DNA of 64,000 nucleotides from VBAS01 sp964508655 (GTDB lineage: Bacteria; Bacteroidota; Bacteroidia; Chitinophagales; Chitinophagaceae): NCBI GenBank assembly GCA_964508655.1, contig CAZDUO010000008.1:1-64000 (forward strand), written 5' to 3'. Below, piece by piece: positions 8,798 through 16,162 of this stretch. Made by a program: the position numbers and the translations under genes. A model generated the notes under the pieces. The model was not told where the DNA came from. It searched no databases and worked only from the letters and a program-made list of their open reading frames with translations. Numbering within the stretch: the stretch's first letter is position 1; every line of letters starts with the position of its first letter.

Positions 8798-9529
8798 ATG
8801 CACCCGTTGGTCAAAATTTTTTTTGTCGGCATGCTGGTGAGCTTCTTAGGTTCGCTGCCGCTGGGCACACTGAATGTGGCAGCCATGCAAATTTCCGTTA
8901 CCGATGGCATCAGGCCGGCGCTGTATTTTTCATTTGGTTCATTGCTGGTGGAAATATTTTATGTGCGCCTTTCGCTGGTGGCGATGGACTGGATAAGGAT
9001 GCAGGAACGTATTTTTAAAATACTGGAATGGGTGACCCTGCTGATAGTGGTGGCGCTGTCGGTTTCCAGTTTTTATGCAGCACTGACTCCCTCGGTAAAA
9101 GAAAACATAATCCTGAGCAGTACACTGCACCGGTTCTGGCTGGGTATCATTATGAGTGCCGTGAATCCCGTGCAGATTCCCTTCTGGTTTGGATGGAGCA
9201 CGGTTTTGTTTACAAAAAAAATTCTGCTGCCGAGAAACAATCAATACAACTCTTACATCGTGGGTATCGGGCTGGGTACCCTCGTGGGTAATTGTGTTTT
9301 TATTTTCGGTGGGCAGTTTGTTGCCGATAAGCTGAACAACAATAATAATATCATCAACTGGATTATCGGCGGCATATTTGCTATTACGGCCATTATCCAG
9401 TTGTGGAAAATTTTAACCAAAAAAGATGTGGCGCATAAAATAGAGCACCCCGAAGAAATGACCCATGGCATGGAAGAAAAAATTGAGAAGCTGGTGGAAG
9501 AAGCCGAAAAAACATTAACCAAACACTAA
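8798..9529 (+). CDS. LysE-type amino acid exporter family membrane protein
   Basis: A 243-residue integral membrane protein with about six helices and the LysE/RhtB opening 'VGMLVSFLGSLPLGTLNVAAMQISVTDGIRPALYFSFGSLLVEIFYVRL'. An internal 'IMSAVNPVQIPFWFGWSTVLF' corresponds to the second NP motif of the family. The C-terminus is a charged soluble tail ending in a helical 'EEKIEKLVEEAEKTL'. Family members export amino acids or related metabolites from the cytoplasm; the substrate here is unknown. The DinB gene follows 10 bases downstream. Confidence 0.85.
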   Translation: MHPLVKIFFVGMLVSFLGSLPLGTLNVAAMQISVTDGIRPALYFSFGSLLVEIFYVRLSLVAMDWIRMQERIFKILEWVTLLIVVALSVSSFYAALTPSVKENIILSSTLHRFWLGIIMSAVNPVQIPFWFGWSTVLFTKKILLPRNNQYNSYIVGIGLGTLVGNCVFIFGGQFVADKLNNNNNIINWIIGGIFAITAIIQLWKILTKKDVAHKIEHPEEMTHGMEEKIEKLVEEAEKTLTKH

Positions 9530-9539
9530 ATAAATACGT

Positions 9540-10034
9540 ATGGCAATAAAAGATGCTTTCATCGCAGAATTAAAACATGAGTCGTCGCTGACCAGGAAAA
9601 TGCTGGAACGTGTGCCGCTGGAAAAAAAGGAATGGAGGCCGCATGAAAAATCCATGAGTCTTGGCAGGCTGGCCACACATATTGCGCAGGTACCGCACTG
9701 GGTTTCGGATATTATCCATATTCACGACTTTGATTTTGCCACCCGCTCATTCAAACCGGTTACGGCCGCTTCGCAGGATGAATTATTAAAAATTTTCCAG
9801 GAAACACTGGATACAGCCATTAATGATTTAGCAACAATGAGTGATGATGATTTTAATACCAAATGGACAGTGAGGGTAGGTGAGAAGCTGATGTCCAATT
9901 TGCCAAAAAAAGTTGCAATCCGCGGCTGGGCGCTTAGCCATATGATTCATCACCGGGGCCAGCTGTCGGTTTACCTGCGCCTGCTTGATGTGCCGGTACC
10001 CGGCATGTACGGACCCAGCGCCGATGAAAAATAA
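9540..10034 (+). CDS. DinB family protein
   Basis: A soluble 164-residue four-helix-bundle protein of the DinB/YfiT type. Candidate metal-binding histidines are in 'LATHIAQVPHWVSDI' and 'LSHMIHHRGQLSVYLR', the family's usual positions. Several DinB relatives are metal-dependent thiol transferases, while many are uncharacterised, so no reaction can be assigned. It follows the LysE-type gene by 10 bases and ends at a strong bidirectional terminator. A second DinB protein occurs at 58355. Confidence 0.88.
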   Translation: MAIKDAFIAELKHESSLTRKMLERVPLEKKEWRPHEKSMSLGRLATHIAQVPHWVSDIIHIHDFDFATRSFKPVTAASQDELLKIFQETLDTAINDLATMSDDDFNTKWTVRVGEKLMSNLPKKVAIRGWALSHMIHHRGQLSVYLRLLDVPVPGMYGPSADEK

Positions 10035-10036
10035 AA

Positions 10037-10072
10037 AAACGGCCCGGGTAAAAATTTCACCGCAGGCCGTTT
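10037..10072. terminator. Bidirectional rho-independent terminator
   Basis: Stem aaacggcc (10037-10044) pairs with ggccgttt (10065-10072), with A- and T-rich flanks, between two convergent genes. Confidence 0.75.
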
Positions 10073-10085
10073 CTTCCTTCACACT

Positions 10086-10496
10086 TTACTTACGAAACGC
10101 CTTCGAAACGGAAAGCGTATCGTAGCAATCGCGAAAATGGACAATTTTTCCTTCATCATTGAATTCATCAAACATGGCAAAAATGGAGGAGATGGGTTTT
10201 TTGCTCTTGCGGATGATGCCTTTGTAATGCCCAGTGGTTACCACCAGGTTGTTACCTGCTTCAAGAATATGCTCCGGCACCATTTCTTTAAACTCAACCA
10301 GGTTATTTAGTTTTTCAAAAAAGCCTTTTACATCATCCGGTCCGTGATAAATACCGGCAAACGGAATTTCCGGCTGGCCCATCACTTCCCAAATACAATC
10401 TTTGTGAAGCTGGGAAAGAATAAAAGAAATATCTCCCCGGTTAAATGCATCATACATCTGCTGTACTTTTTCGGCATGATGAACTAATACTTCCAT
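10086..10496 (-). CDS. SnoaL/NTF2-like protein
   Basis: A soluble 136-residue protein of the NTF2-like cone fold: 'VQQMYDAFNRGDISFILSQLHKDCIWEV', 'FAGIYHGPDDVKGFFEKL' and 'IVHFRDCYDTLSVSKAF'. This matches the SnoaL-like 'ketosteroid isomerase-related' group common in bacteria. Many members bind small hydrophobic molecules and few have a known reaction. It stands alone on the minus strand, convergent with the DinB gene. The start at 10496 is the only sensible ATG. Confidence 0.85.
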   Translation of the reverse strand: MEVLVHHAEKVQQMYDAFNRGDISFILSQLHKDCIWEVMGQPEIPFAGIYHGPDDVKGFFEKLNNLVEFKEMVPEHILEAGNNLVVTTGHYKGIIRKSKKPISSIFAMFDEFNDEGKIVHFRDCYDTLSVSKAFRK

Positions 10497-10549
10497 AAAA
10501 AAAATTTTAAGATGATCAAATAATTTTTCCGACGGTTTTCAAAGGCCGG

Positions 10550-10666
10550 ATGAAGAAAATTACCTTACGGAAAGCGCTGAAAAATCAATTAACCGTTGCT
10601 GCAACAATCTGCCCGAGGTGCGGAAACAGGGTGATTAAAAAATGGGTGGAGATTTTTCCGGGATAA
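10550..10666 (+). CDS. Possible 38-residue CxxC small protein
   Basis: A short ORF in the 271-base space between divergent genes. It begins ATG at 10550, preceded by an AAAGG at 10541-10545, and ends TAA at 10664-10666. The peptide starts MKKITLRKALKNQLTV and continues with 'ATICPRCGNRVIKKWVEIFPG'. The CPRCG knuckle and a basic amphipathic start look like half of a zinc ribbon. Only one CxxC pair is present, so it would need to dimerise or bind metal otherwise. It may be a chance ORF; conservation would decide. Confidence 0.35.
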   Translation: MKKITLRKALKNQLTVAATICPRCGNRVIKKWVEIFPG

Positions 10667-10767
10667 AGGTAGTGTGTTTTGTAAGGGAGAGCTTTTGCAG
10701 GAGCCAATAATTTTTATGCACACCGGTATGAACGGACTTCTGTATTTTGAGGTTAATTCATGCATTT

Positions 10768-12186
10768 ATGAATGATACAAAGCAACTTCACCGTACGCTG
10801 GGTCTTCAACTGGTGATTGTTTTTGTCGTTGCCAATATTCTCGGCTCCGGTGTGTATAAAAAAGTGGCACCGATGGCAGCCGAGCTTCATTCGCCGGGCT
10901 GGGTGCTTATTGCCTGGGTTGTTGGCGGCATTATCAGTTTGTTTGGTGCGCTGAGCTATGCCGAAGTGGCCGGGCTGCTGGCCGATACCGGCGGCGATTA
11001 TGTGTATTATAAAAAAATATATAACCGGTTTTTTGCTTTCCAGTTTGGCTGGTCCACGTTTGCCATCATTCAAACTGCCGCCATTTCATCGCTGGCCTAT
11101 GTTTTTGCCGAATCATTAAACAGCATTGTGCATTTACCGCCACTGTTGCAAAAATGGTCGGCTGTCAATTTGGAAGAGATTTTCTATCCCTTTAAAAATT
11201 TTAATGTAAAACTTACAGCCATATTGCTCATCATTTTACTTACATGGATTAACAGCAAAGGATTAAAAACCGGCGCCTGGCTGGGCACAGCCATCCTGCT
11301 GCTTGTATTTACCGGGCTTTTCACCATCATTATTTTCGGGCTCACCAGCAATGAAGCAAACCTCAACATGGCCTTTACATTAAAAACAACTAACCAGGAA
11401 ACGGTTACTTTCAGCGCCATATTTACTTCTATGCTGGCGGCATTTTGGGCCTACCAGGGCTGGGCCTCGGTGGGTTTCATCGGCGGCGAAGCAAAAAATG
11501 CCAATAAAAATATTCCGAGAGGAATAGCCATCGGTGTTTTTATAGTAATTGCCATTTATCTTTTGGTTAATACGGCATACCTGTCATTACTGCCTGTAGA
11601 CACACTGGAGCAGATACATAAATCTGAAACCCCGCGGATAGCGGCAGTGGAAGCGGTGAAAGTTTTCTGGGGCAGGAACGGTGAAATATTTATTGCTATT
11701 TTAATCCTGGTAACTACACTGGGCTGCAATCATGCCACCATCATCACCAGCTGCCGCATATATTATGCCATGGCAAAGGAGGGTTTGTTTTATAAAAAAG
11801 TGAGTGAGCTAAACAAACATGCCGTGCCGCACCATTCACTTTTGTTTCAATGTGTGTGGGCCTGTATCCTGGTCATGTCTGGCACATTCGATCAACTGAC
11901 GGATATGATCATCTTTGCCGTCTTTGTATTTTATGGGGCCACAGCGCTTGGAGTTTTTATATTAAGAAAAAAAATGCCCGATACGCCGAGACCATACAAA
12001 GTGTGGGGCTACCCTGTTGTGCCGGCCATTGTGATATTATTTTCAGCCGGATTATTCATCAATACAATTGTCACCCGGCCAAGAGAAGCCGGCATCGGCC
12101 TGATACTGATGCTGACCGGTGTGCCGATGTGGTACTGGTTTAACAGTAAAAATTCAAAAGTCAATAGTCAAAAAAGTATATCATGA
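10768..12186 (+). CDS. APC-family amino acid permease
   Basis: A 472-residue polytopic transporter from the ATG at 10768 (MNDTKQLHRTLGLQLVIVF). About twelve helices are seen. Family features include the unwound first helix ('IVFVVANILGSGVYKKVAPMAAELHSPGWVLIAWVVGGIISLFGALSYAEVAGL') and 'AFWAYQGWASVGFIGGEAKNANKNIPRGI'. It resembles the LAT-like/SLC7 branch, which exchanges or imports amino acids across the inner membrane; the substrate is not readable. The last ~13 codons (SKNSKVNSQKSIS) lie in one arm of a 15-base inverted repeat and look like a late addition to the protein. Confidence 0.92.
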   Translation: MNDTKQLHRTLGLQLVIVFVVANILGSGVYKKVAPMAAELHSPGWVLIAWVVGGIISLFGALSYAEVAGLLADTGGDYVYYKKIYNRFFAFQFGWSTFAIIQTAAISSLAYVFAESLNSIVHLPPLLQKWSAVNLEEIFYPFKNFNVKLTAILLIILLTWINSKGLKTGAWLGTAILLLVFTGLFTIIIFGLTSNEANLNMAFTLKTTNQETVTFSAIFTSMLAAFWAYQGWASVGFIGGEAKNANKNIPRGIAIGVFIVIAIYLLVNTAYLSLLPVDTLEQIHKSETPRIAAVEAVKVFWGRNGEIFIAILILVTTLGCNHATIITSCRIYYAMAKEGLFYKKVSELNKHAVPHHSLLFQCVWACILVMSGTFDQLTDMIIFAVFVFYGATALGVFILRKKMPDTPRPYKVWGYPVVPAIVILFSAGLFINTIVTRPREAGIGLILMLTGVPMWYWFNSKNSKVNSQKSIS

Positions 12187-12219
12187 AGGGATAATCCCGG
12201 TGCGTTTTGAATTTTTACT
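12145..12219. repeat. Perfect 15-base inverted repeat pair at the permease end
   Basis: agtaaaaattcaaaa (12145-12159) is exactly inverted at 12205-12219. The 45-base centre holds the permease stop codon and a small gggataatccc hairpin (12188-12198). The right arm runs on into a period-7 T-rich array reaching the stop of the next gene (12234). It could act as a terminator; no target duplication is visible. Confidence 0.7.
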
Positions 12220-12233
12220 TTTTATTTTTTAAT

Positions 12234-12928
12234 TTAAAATCTGTAGCCCGTCGCCAGGGCTGGTATGAACCTTCCGCCTTCATCATCCATTCTGGAATTG
12301 TATTCTTTGGTAAGCTTGAGTGTGTAGCCGCCGGCTACCGATGGCGTAGTGAATAAATGTTTGCCAAAAACAAAATGATACCCCGCTTCGGCCATGGGTG
12401 TAAAGAAAAGACTGTTGAGGCTGGTTTTGCCTTCAAAGTTTTCGAAGGAAAATAAAACACGCAGCCCGATAAAGGGATTACTGCCCTTTGTACTGCTGCC
12501 AAAACTGTTTCTGAAACCAGCAAATAATCCGAAACCATTAAATCCGCCATACGCATCGGAAGGAGAAAATTGATAAGTAAGTCCAAGACTGAAACTGGTT
12601 TTATTACTGAAGTTTTCATACCGGCCGGTTATGATATTGCTTTTATATCCTTTGCCCATCGGTCGCATATATTCTCCGCCCAGTTCCCACGTGTTTTGTG
12701 CTGTGCAAGGAAAGGTTAAGGTTAAGGTTAAGGTTAAGGTTAAGAATAGATTTTTCAGAAGGGCTTNNNNNNNNNNNNNNNNNNNNNNNNNNNNNNNNNN
12801 NNNNNNNNNNNNNNNNNNNNNNNNNNNNNNNNNNNNNNNNNNNNNNNNNNNNNNNNNNNNNNNNNNAAGGTTAAGGTTAAGGTTAAGGTTAAGGTTAAGA
12901 ATAGATTTTTCAGAAGGGCTTTTTTCAT
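12234..12928 (-). CDS. Small outer-membrane beta-barrel protein, interrupted by an assembly gap
   Basis: The C-terminal part is barrel-like ('TSFSLGLTYQFSPSDAYGGFNGFGLFAGFRN', 'GLRVLFSFENF', 'YHFVFGKHLFTTPSVAGGYTLKL') and ends in aromatic 'ATGYRF'. The N-terminus lies beyond a 100-N gap. Both gap flanks carry an identical 55-base sequence. If these are overlapped, an intact 540-base reading frame results from the ATG at 12928 to the stop at 12234, encoding 179 residues with a signal peptide MKKALLKNLFLTLTLTLTLT followed by FPCTAQ. In that peptide the hydrophobic core is (Leu-Thr)5 written by TTAACC hexamers. No specific family recognised; a fragment of a paralogue lies just upstream. Confidence 0.7.
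12712..12766. repeat. 55-base contig-end duplicate, left copy, with (GGTTAA)5
   Basis: Five GGTTAA hexamers are followed by a unique 23-base segment. The segment 12712-12766 is identical base for base to 12867-12921 on the other side of the N run. Confidence 0.95.
12767..12866. other. Assembly gap of 100 N
   Basis: Exactly 100 N, a conventional placeholder length. It is flanked by identical 55-base sequences, so the true gap may be zero or negative. Confidence 0.98.
12867..12921. repeat. 55-base contig-end duplicate, right copy, with (GGTTAA)5
   Basis: Identical to 12712-12766, including five hexamers and the 23 bases after them. It encodes most of the signal peptide of the gapped gene when read on the minus strand from 12928. 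Confidence 0.95.
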
Positions 12929-12992
12929 GAGAGTAAAACGTATGCCCCGGCCGGATTATTTTCCGGCTCAACCAGGAAGAATATGCTTCAAT

Positions 12993-13130
12993 TCAAAACC
13001 TGTAGCCCACTGCAAAGCGTGGGATAAAAAGTGGCCCCTCATGATCATCTTTAGACTCTTTATCATCACCCAGCGGCAGGTCGTAGCCAAATGCTGAAAT
13101 GCTTAAACAGAAGAAATTAGTGAAATTTTT
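12993..13130 (-). pseudogene. C-terminal remnant of a paralogue of the gapped barrel protein
   Basis: The minus frame ending at the TGA at 12993-12995 reads 'SISAFGYDLPLGDDK', then 'DDHEGPLFIPRFAVGYRF' and stop. It aligns with the end of the neighbouring protein ('SVAGGYTLKL...MDDEGGRFIPALATGYRF'). The frame is closed upstream by a TAA at 13131-13133 and has no start codon, leaving 45 codons. It looks like what remains of a tandem duplicate after an internal deletion. The first residues ('NFTNFFCLSISAF') are signal-peptide-like. Confidence 0.6.
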
Positions 13131-13159
13131 TTACGAAGAACTCAGTTAATAATCATTGG

Positions 13160-14473
13160 TTATTTCATTTCCTCCGCCCACTTATCCCTATCATCCGGCG
13201 CAAACTTCCACGGGGCAAAATTATTTTCCACGTTGCTGAACATGGCGTTCCATTCCTGCGGGGCATTGCTTTCCTCCATCACCAGCGAACGGCGGAGTTC
13301 GAGAATAATTTCAAGCGGTGAAATGCTTACCGGGCATTCCTCCACGCAGGCATGGCAGGTGGTGCAGGCACGCAATTCTTCCACGCTGATGTAGTCATGC
13401 AGTAGTTTTCTGCCATCATCAATATACTGACCGTTCCTGTTGATGTTTCTACCCACTTCTTCCAGCCTGTCTCGTGTATCCATAATTATTTTTCTTGGCG
13501 AGAGCAGCTTGCCGGTTTGATTGGCCGGGCAGGCGGCAGTGCAACGGCCGCATTCGGTACAGCTGTAGGCGTCAAGCAGGTTTCGCCAGCTTAAATCAAA
13601 CACATCTTTGGCGCCGAAGTTTGCCGGTGGTGCAGCGTCGGCAGGCGCCAGTTCGGGTTGCATAGCATATAAAACTTCTTTCTGCACTGCGGGCATATTT
13701 TTCATTTCGCCGGGTGATTGCAGGCGGGCATAGTATGCATTTGGAAATGCAAACACAATGTGCAGGTGTTTTGAATAAGGCAGGTAATTGAGAAATGCAT
13801 AAATACCGGCTATATGTAACCACCATGCGCCGCGTTCAAGGCCGATTAAGTTTGAGGTTGAGGCTGAGCTTAACGATGAGGAAAGTAACCCGCTTATAAG
13901 AAAGTCGCCGGTGTCGGAGTAATGCGGATGGTTTTGCAACTGAAGTGCCCTGTCGCTGCTGTTGAGAGTAAGGAAAAAAGTCATCAGCAGAATTTCGGTG
14001 ATGAGAATATAGTTGGCATCGCTGCGGGGCCAGCCGTCGAGGTCGTGACTGATAAATCGTTTCAGCTTTATAACATTTCTGCGGATGAGAAAAACAGCGC
14101 AGGCAATGATGACCAGCACAGCCAGCACTTCAAACGCATTGATGAGAAAAGTATAAAAGCCACTCAATGGTTCAGCAAACAACCGGTGCGTACCGAATAT
14201 TCCATCCAGCACTATCTCCAGCACTTCAATATTGATAATGATAAACCCGGCATATACAAAAAAATGCAGTACGGCCACCAGCGGGTTGCGAAACATTTTC
14301 TTTTGCCCGAAGGCCAGCAGCAGCACATTGCGCCAGCGCTGTTTTTTATTATCACTGAAATCTTCATCCCGGCCCAGCAAAATATTCCGGCGAATCTCCT
14401 TCACCTTTTTTGTAAAAAGCCAGATGGCAACAACGGACAGAATAACAAATAAAACCTGCTGAAGAATTTGCAT
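13160..14473 (-). CDS. Membrane-bound 4Fe-4S dicluster oxidoreductase subunit
   Basis: A 437-residue protein with about five N-terminal membrane helices (for example 1-20, 67-90, 105-130) of the type seen in heme-b/NarI-like electron-transfer subunits. A cytoplasmic ferredoxin domain follows with two motifs: 'CTECGRCTAACP' and 'CTTCHACVEECP'. It would move electrons between the quinone pool and a soluble Fe-S partner; the CCG protein at 5486-6265 is the natural candidate, as such genes are usually neighbours. The direction of electron flow and the donor are unknown. The start at 14473 gives a clean first helix. Confidence 0.88.
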   Translation of the reverse strand: MQILQQVLFVILSVVAIWLFTKKVKEIRRNILLGRDEDFSDNKKQRWRNVLLLAFGQKKMFRNPLVAVLHFFVYAGFIIINIEVLEIVLDGIFGTHRLFAEPLSGFYTFLINAFEVLAVLVIIACAVFLIRRNVIKLKRFISHDLDGWPRSDANYILITEILLMTFFLTLNSSDRALQLQNHPHYSDTGDFLISGLLSSSLSSASTSNLIGLERGAWWLHIAGIYAFLNYLPYSKHLHIVFAFPNAYYARLQSPGEMKNMPAVQKEVLYAMQPELAPADAAPPANFGAKDVFDLSWRNLLDAYSCTECGRCTAACPANQTGKLLSPRKIIMDTRDRLEEVGRNINRNGQYIDDGRKLLHDYISVEELRACTTCHACVEECPVSISPLEIILELRRSLVMEESNAPQEWNAMFSNVENNFAPWKFAPDDRDKWAEEMK

Positions 14474-14504
14474 GAGTAATCTGTTACATTTGCTAAATTA
14501 AAGG

Positions 14505-14560
14505 TTTTGTATGGTTTGATGGTTCGATTGTTTGATGGTTAAATTGCTGAATTGTTATGG
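14505..14560. repeat. Degenerate period-8 tandem array upstream of a phosphoribosyltransferase
   Basis: Seven octamers in register: ttttgtat, ggtttgat, ggttcgat, tgtttgat, ggttaaat, tgctgaat, tgttatgg. The last unit contains the start codon of the next gene (14557). Confidence 0.75.
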
Positions 14561-15057
14561 CCCCTCAAAAAAAGTATATCCTTAGTAAAGAAGTAGCCGG
14601 AAAAAAGCTGCGCCGCATGGCATTTGAAATCTTTGAAAATAATTTTGATGAAAAGGAAATCATACTTGCCGGCATCAGCGAAAACGGCAGCGTGGTGGCC
14701 AGGGTAATTCAGAAAATACTCAGTGAAATTTCTTCGCTGAAAACGGAGCTTATCAGCATCAAACTTGATAAAAAGAAACCCGGCGAGGTTGTGCTGAGTA
14801 AAAAGATTGATTTCAATGATAAAGTAATTGTGGTGACAGATGATGTGAGCAACAGCGGCCGTACGCTGCTATATGCATTAAAGCCCTTTCTTGATTTTCA
14901 TCCCAAAAAAATTCAAACCCTGGTGCTGGTGGAAAGAACGCATACCGGCTTTCCTGTCCACTCGGATTATGTGGGGCTTTCCGTGGCCACTACATTGCAG
15001 GAACACATTTACGTGGAGGTGGAAGGAGAGCAGATTTCAGGCGCCTGCCTGCAGTAA
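14557..15057 (+). CDS. PyrR-like phosphoribosyltransferase family protein
   Basis: A soluble 166-residue type I phosphoribosyltransferase fold. The PRPP-binding loop is 'VIVVTDDVSNSGRTLLYAL', followed by 'KKIQTLVLVERTHTGFPVHSDYVGLSVATT', which matches the PyrR-like subgroup ('HRELPIRPDYVG' in classic PyrR). It could be a nucleobase salvage enzyme or a PyrR-type regulator; the 'R(T/E)...F/LPV..DYVG' wording favours PyrR relatives. Its start codon sits at the end of a period-8 repeat array, so its ribosome-binding context is unusual. Confidence 0.82.
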   Translation: MAPQKKYILSKEVAGKKLRRMAFEIFENNFDEKEIILAGISENGSVVARVIQKILSEISSLKTELISIKLDKKKPGEVVLSKKIDFNDKVIVVTDDVSNSGRTLLYALKPFLDFHPKKIQTLVLVERTHTGFPVHSDYVGLSVATTLQEHIYVEVEGEQISGACLQ

Positions 15058-15061
15058 CAAA

Positions 15062-15092
15062 TAATTATTGATTCCTGATTTTTGATTATTAA
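15062..15092. repeat. Short degenerate period-8 array between convergent genes
   Basis: Octamers taattatt, gattcctg, atttttga and ttattaaa lie in register between a stop at 15057 and the opposite stop at 15089. Confidence 0.5.
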
Positions 15093-16081
15093 AATTGAAT
15101 GGCATTTACTTTAAGACGGCCCTTTGATAATTCAATAGCCGGTGCCGGAAATTTGAATGCGTTTAAAAAATCAAGCAACACTTTCACAGCTTTCCTGCTT
15201 GTTTTGATTTTACTGAAGTCAATGTCGGGAGCAAGATACCATTGCCGGTATCTCTTGATGTCCGTTCTGTTTACGGGAAAACCGGGATCTCCATCTTCCC
15301 ATATATTTTCAAAACCGCCAAACATGCCTTCGGCGCCATAGCCTGCAGCAACATTCAGCCAGGCGGGCAAATTGCTTTCGGGAAAAAATGATTTCAGGTT
15401 GGCGCTGAGCCAGTAGGTCTGGCCGTTGTAGTCTTTCAGCATCCGCTCCGCCCAGTTGCCCCCAAACAAATCATCAGAGCGGTCATTCAGTTGCGGGTCG
15501 CTATAATTTTTTTTATGAAATGAAAATTTGAACTGGATGCGCTGTTCTTCCCATACAAGTTGCTGGCCGATGAACAGGCCCGAACCAAAAAGATTGGCTC
15601 CCATATCGGCCCAGCTCCATCCCCATTTTTCGGTAAAGCCGTCGAGTATTTCAATGACGGAGAGATATACCGTACCGCTCAATCCGCCGATAAGAGTTGC
15701 TTTACTGTTATTGAGCCCGGCCCATTGCCACATGGCGGTGGTGGCACGTCCCGTGTTGTATGCTGCCCATGCATGGCCCGCTTTATCCATTTGCAGCCAT
15801 TCCCTGCTGTCGTTGAAAGTATGGAAGGAAGTACGGGGATAATTTTTATACCAGGTGTTATTGAAAATAACCAGCGAAGTGCCGTAGCCGGCTACATTAA
15901 CTGCGGTGATGAGGGGAACTCTTTTTTTATGTATGAGTTTTTGCTGATGCAATGCGGCAGCAGAGTCTTGTGCATAAGCGGAAGAATGTATGAGCAGGAG
16001 ACAAAAAAAGCTGAACAGAATTACTGCACTCAAACGGAGCGTCGCAAGGGACGCTGAGCTTTGCACAGGAGCTGACTTCAT
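15089..16081 (-). CDS. DUF2279 family exported protein
   Basis: A 330-residue protein from the ATG at 16081 (MKSAPVQSSASLATLRLSAVILF), with a signal peptide ending near 'SSAYAQ'. The body contains the DUF2279 hallmarks 'MDKAGHAWAAYNTGRATTAMWQWAGL' and 'GFTEKWGWSWADMGANLFGSGLFIGQQLVW'. A longer in-frame start exists but only adds an implausible leader. The family is widespread in Bacteroidota as a predicted periplasmic or membrane-associated protein of unknown function. Confidence 0.85.
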   Translation of the reverse strand: MKSAPVQSSASLATLRLSAVILFSFFCLLLIHSSAYAQDSAAALHQQKLIHKKRVPLITAVNVAGYGTSLVIFNNTWYKNYPRTSFHTFNDSREWLQMDKAGHAWAAYNTGRATTAMWQWAGLNNSKATLIGGLSGTVYLSVIEILDGFTEKWGWSWADMGANLFGSGLFIGQQLVWEEQRIQFKFSFHKKNYSDPQLNDRSDDLFGGNWAERMLKDYNGQTYWLSANLKSFFPESNLPAWLNVAAGYGAEGMFGGFENIWEDGDPGFPVNRTDIKRYRQWYLAPDIDFSKIKTSRKAVKVLLDFLNAFKFPAPAIELSKGRLKVNAIQF

Positions 16082-16162
16082 AAAACAAAAATACATCTCA
16101 TTGGTTGAACCGGTTAATAAAGACAAAAATCAATAACTTTCCGGCACAAAAACCGACAATAC

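Noticed and set aside
12234..12971. Single 245-codon frame read straight through the N gap
   Set aside because: The frames on the two sides differ once the duplicated 55 bases are removed; the 12971 start is in the wrong frame for the signal peptide.
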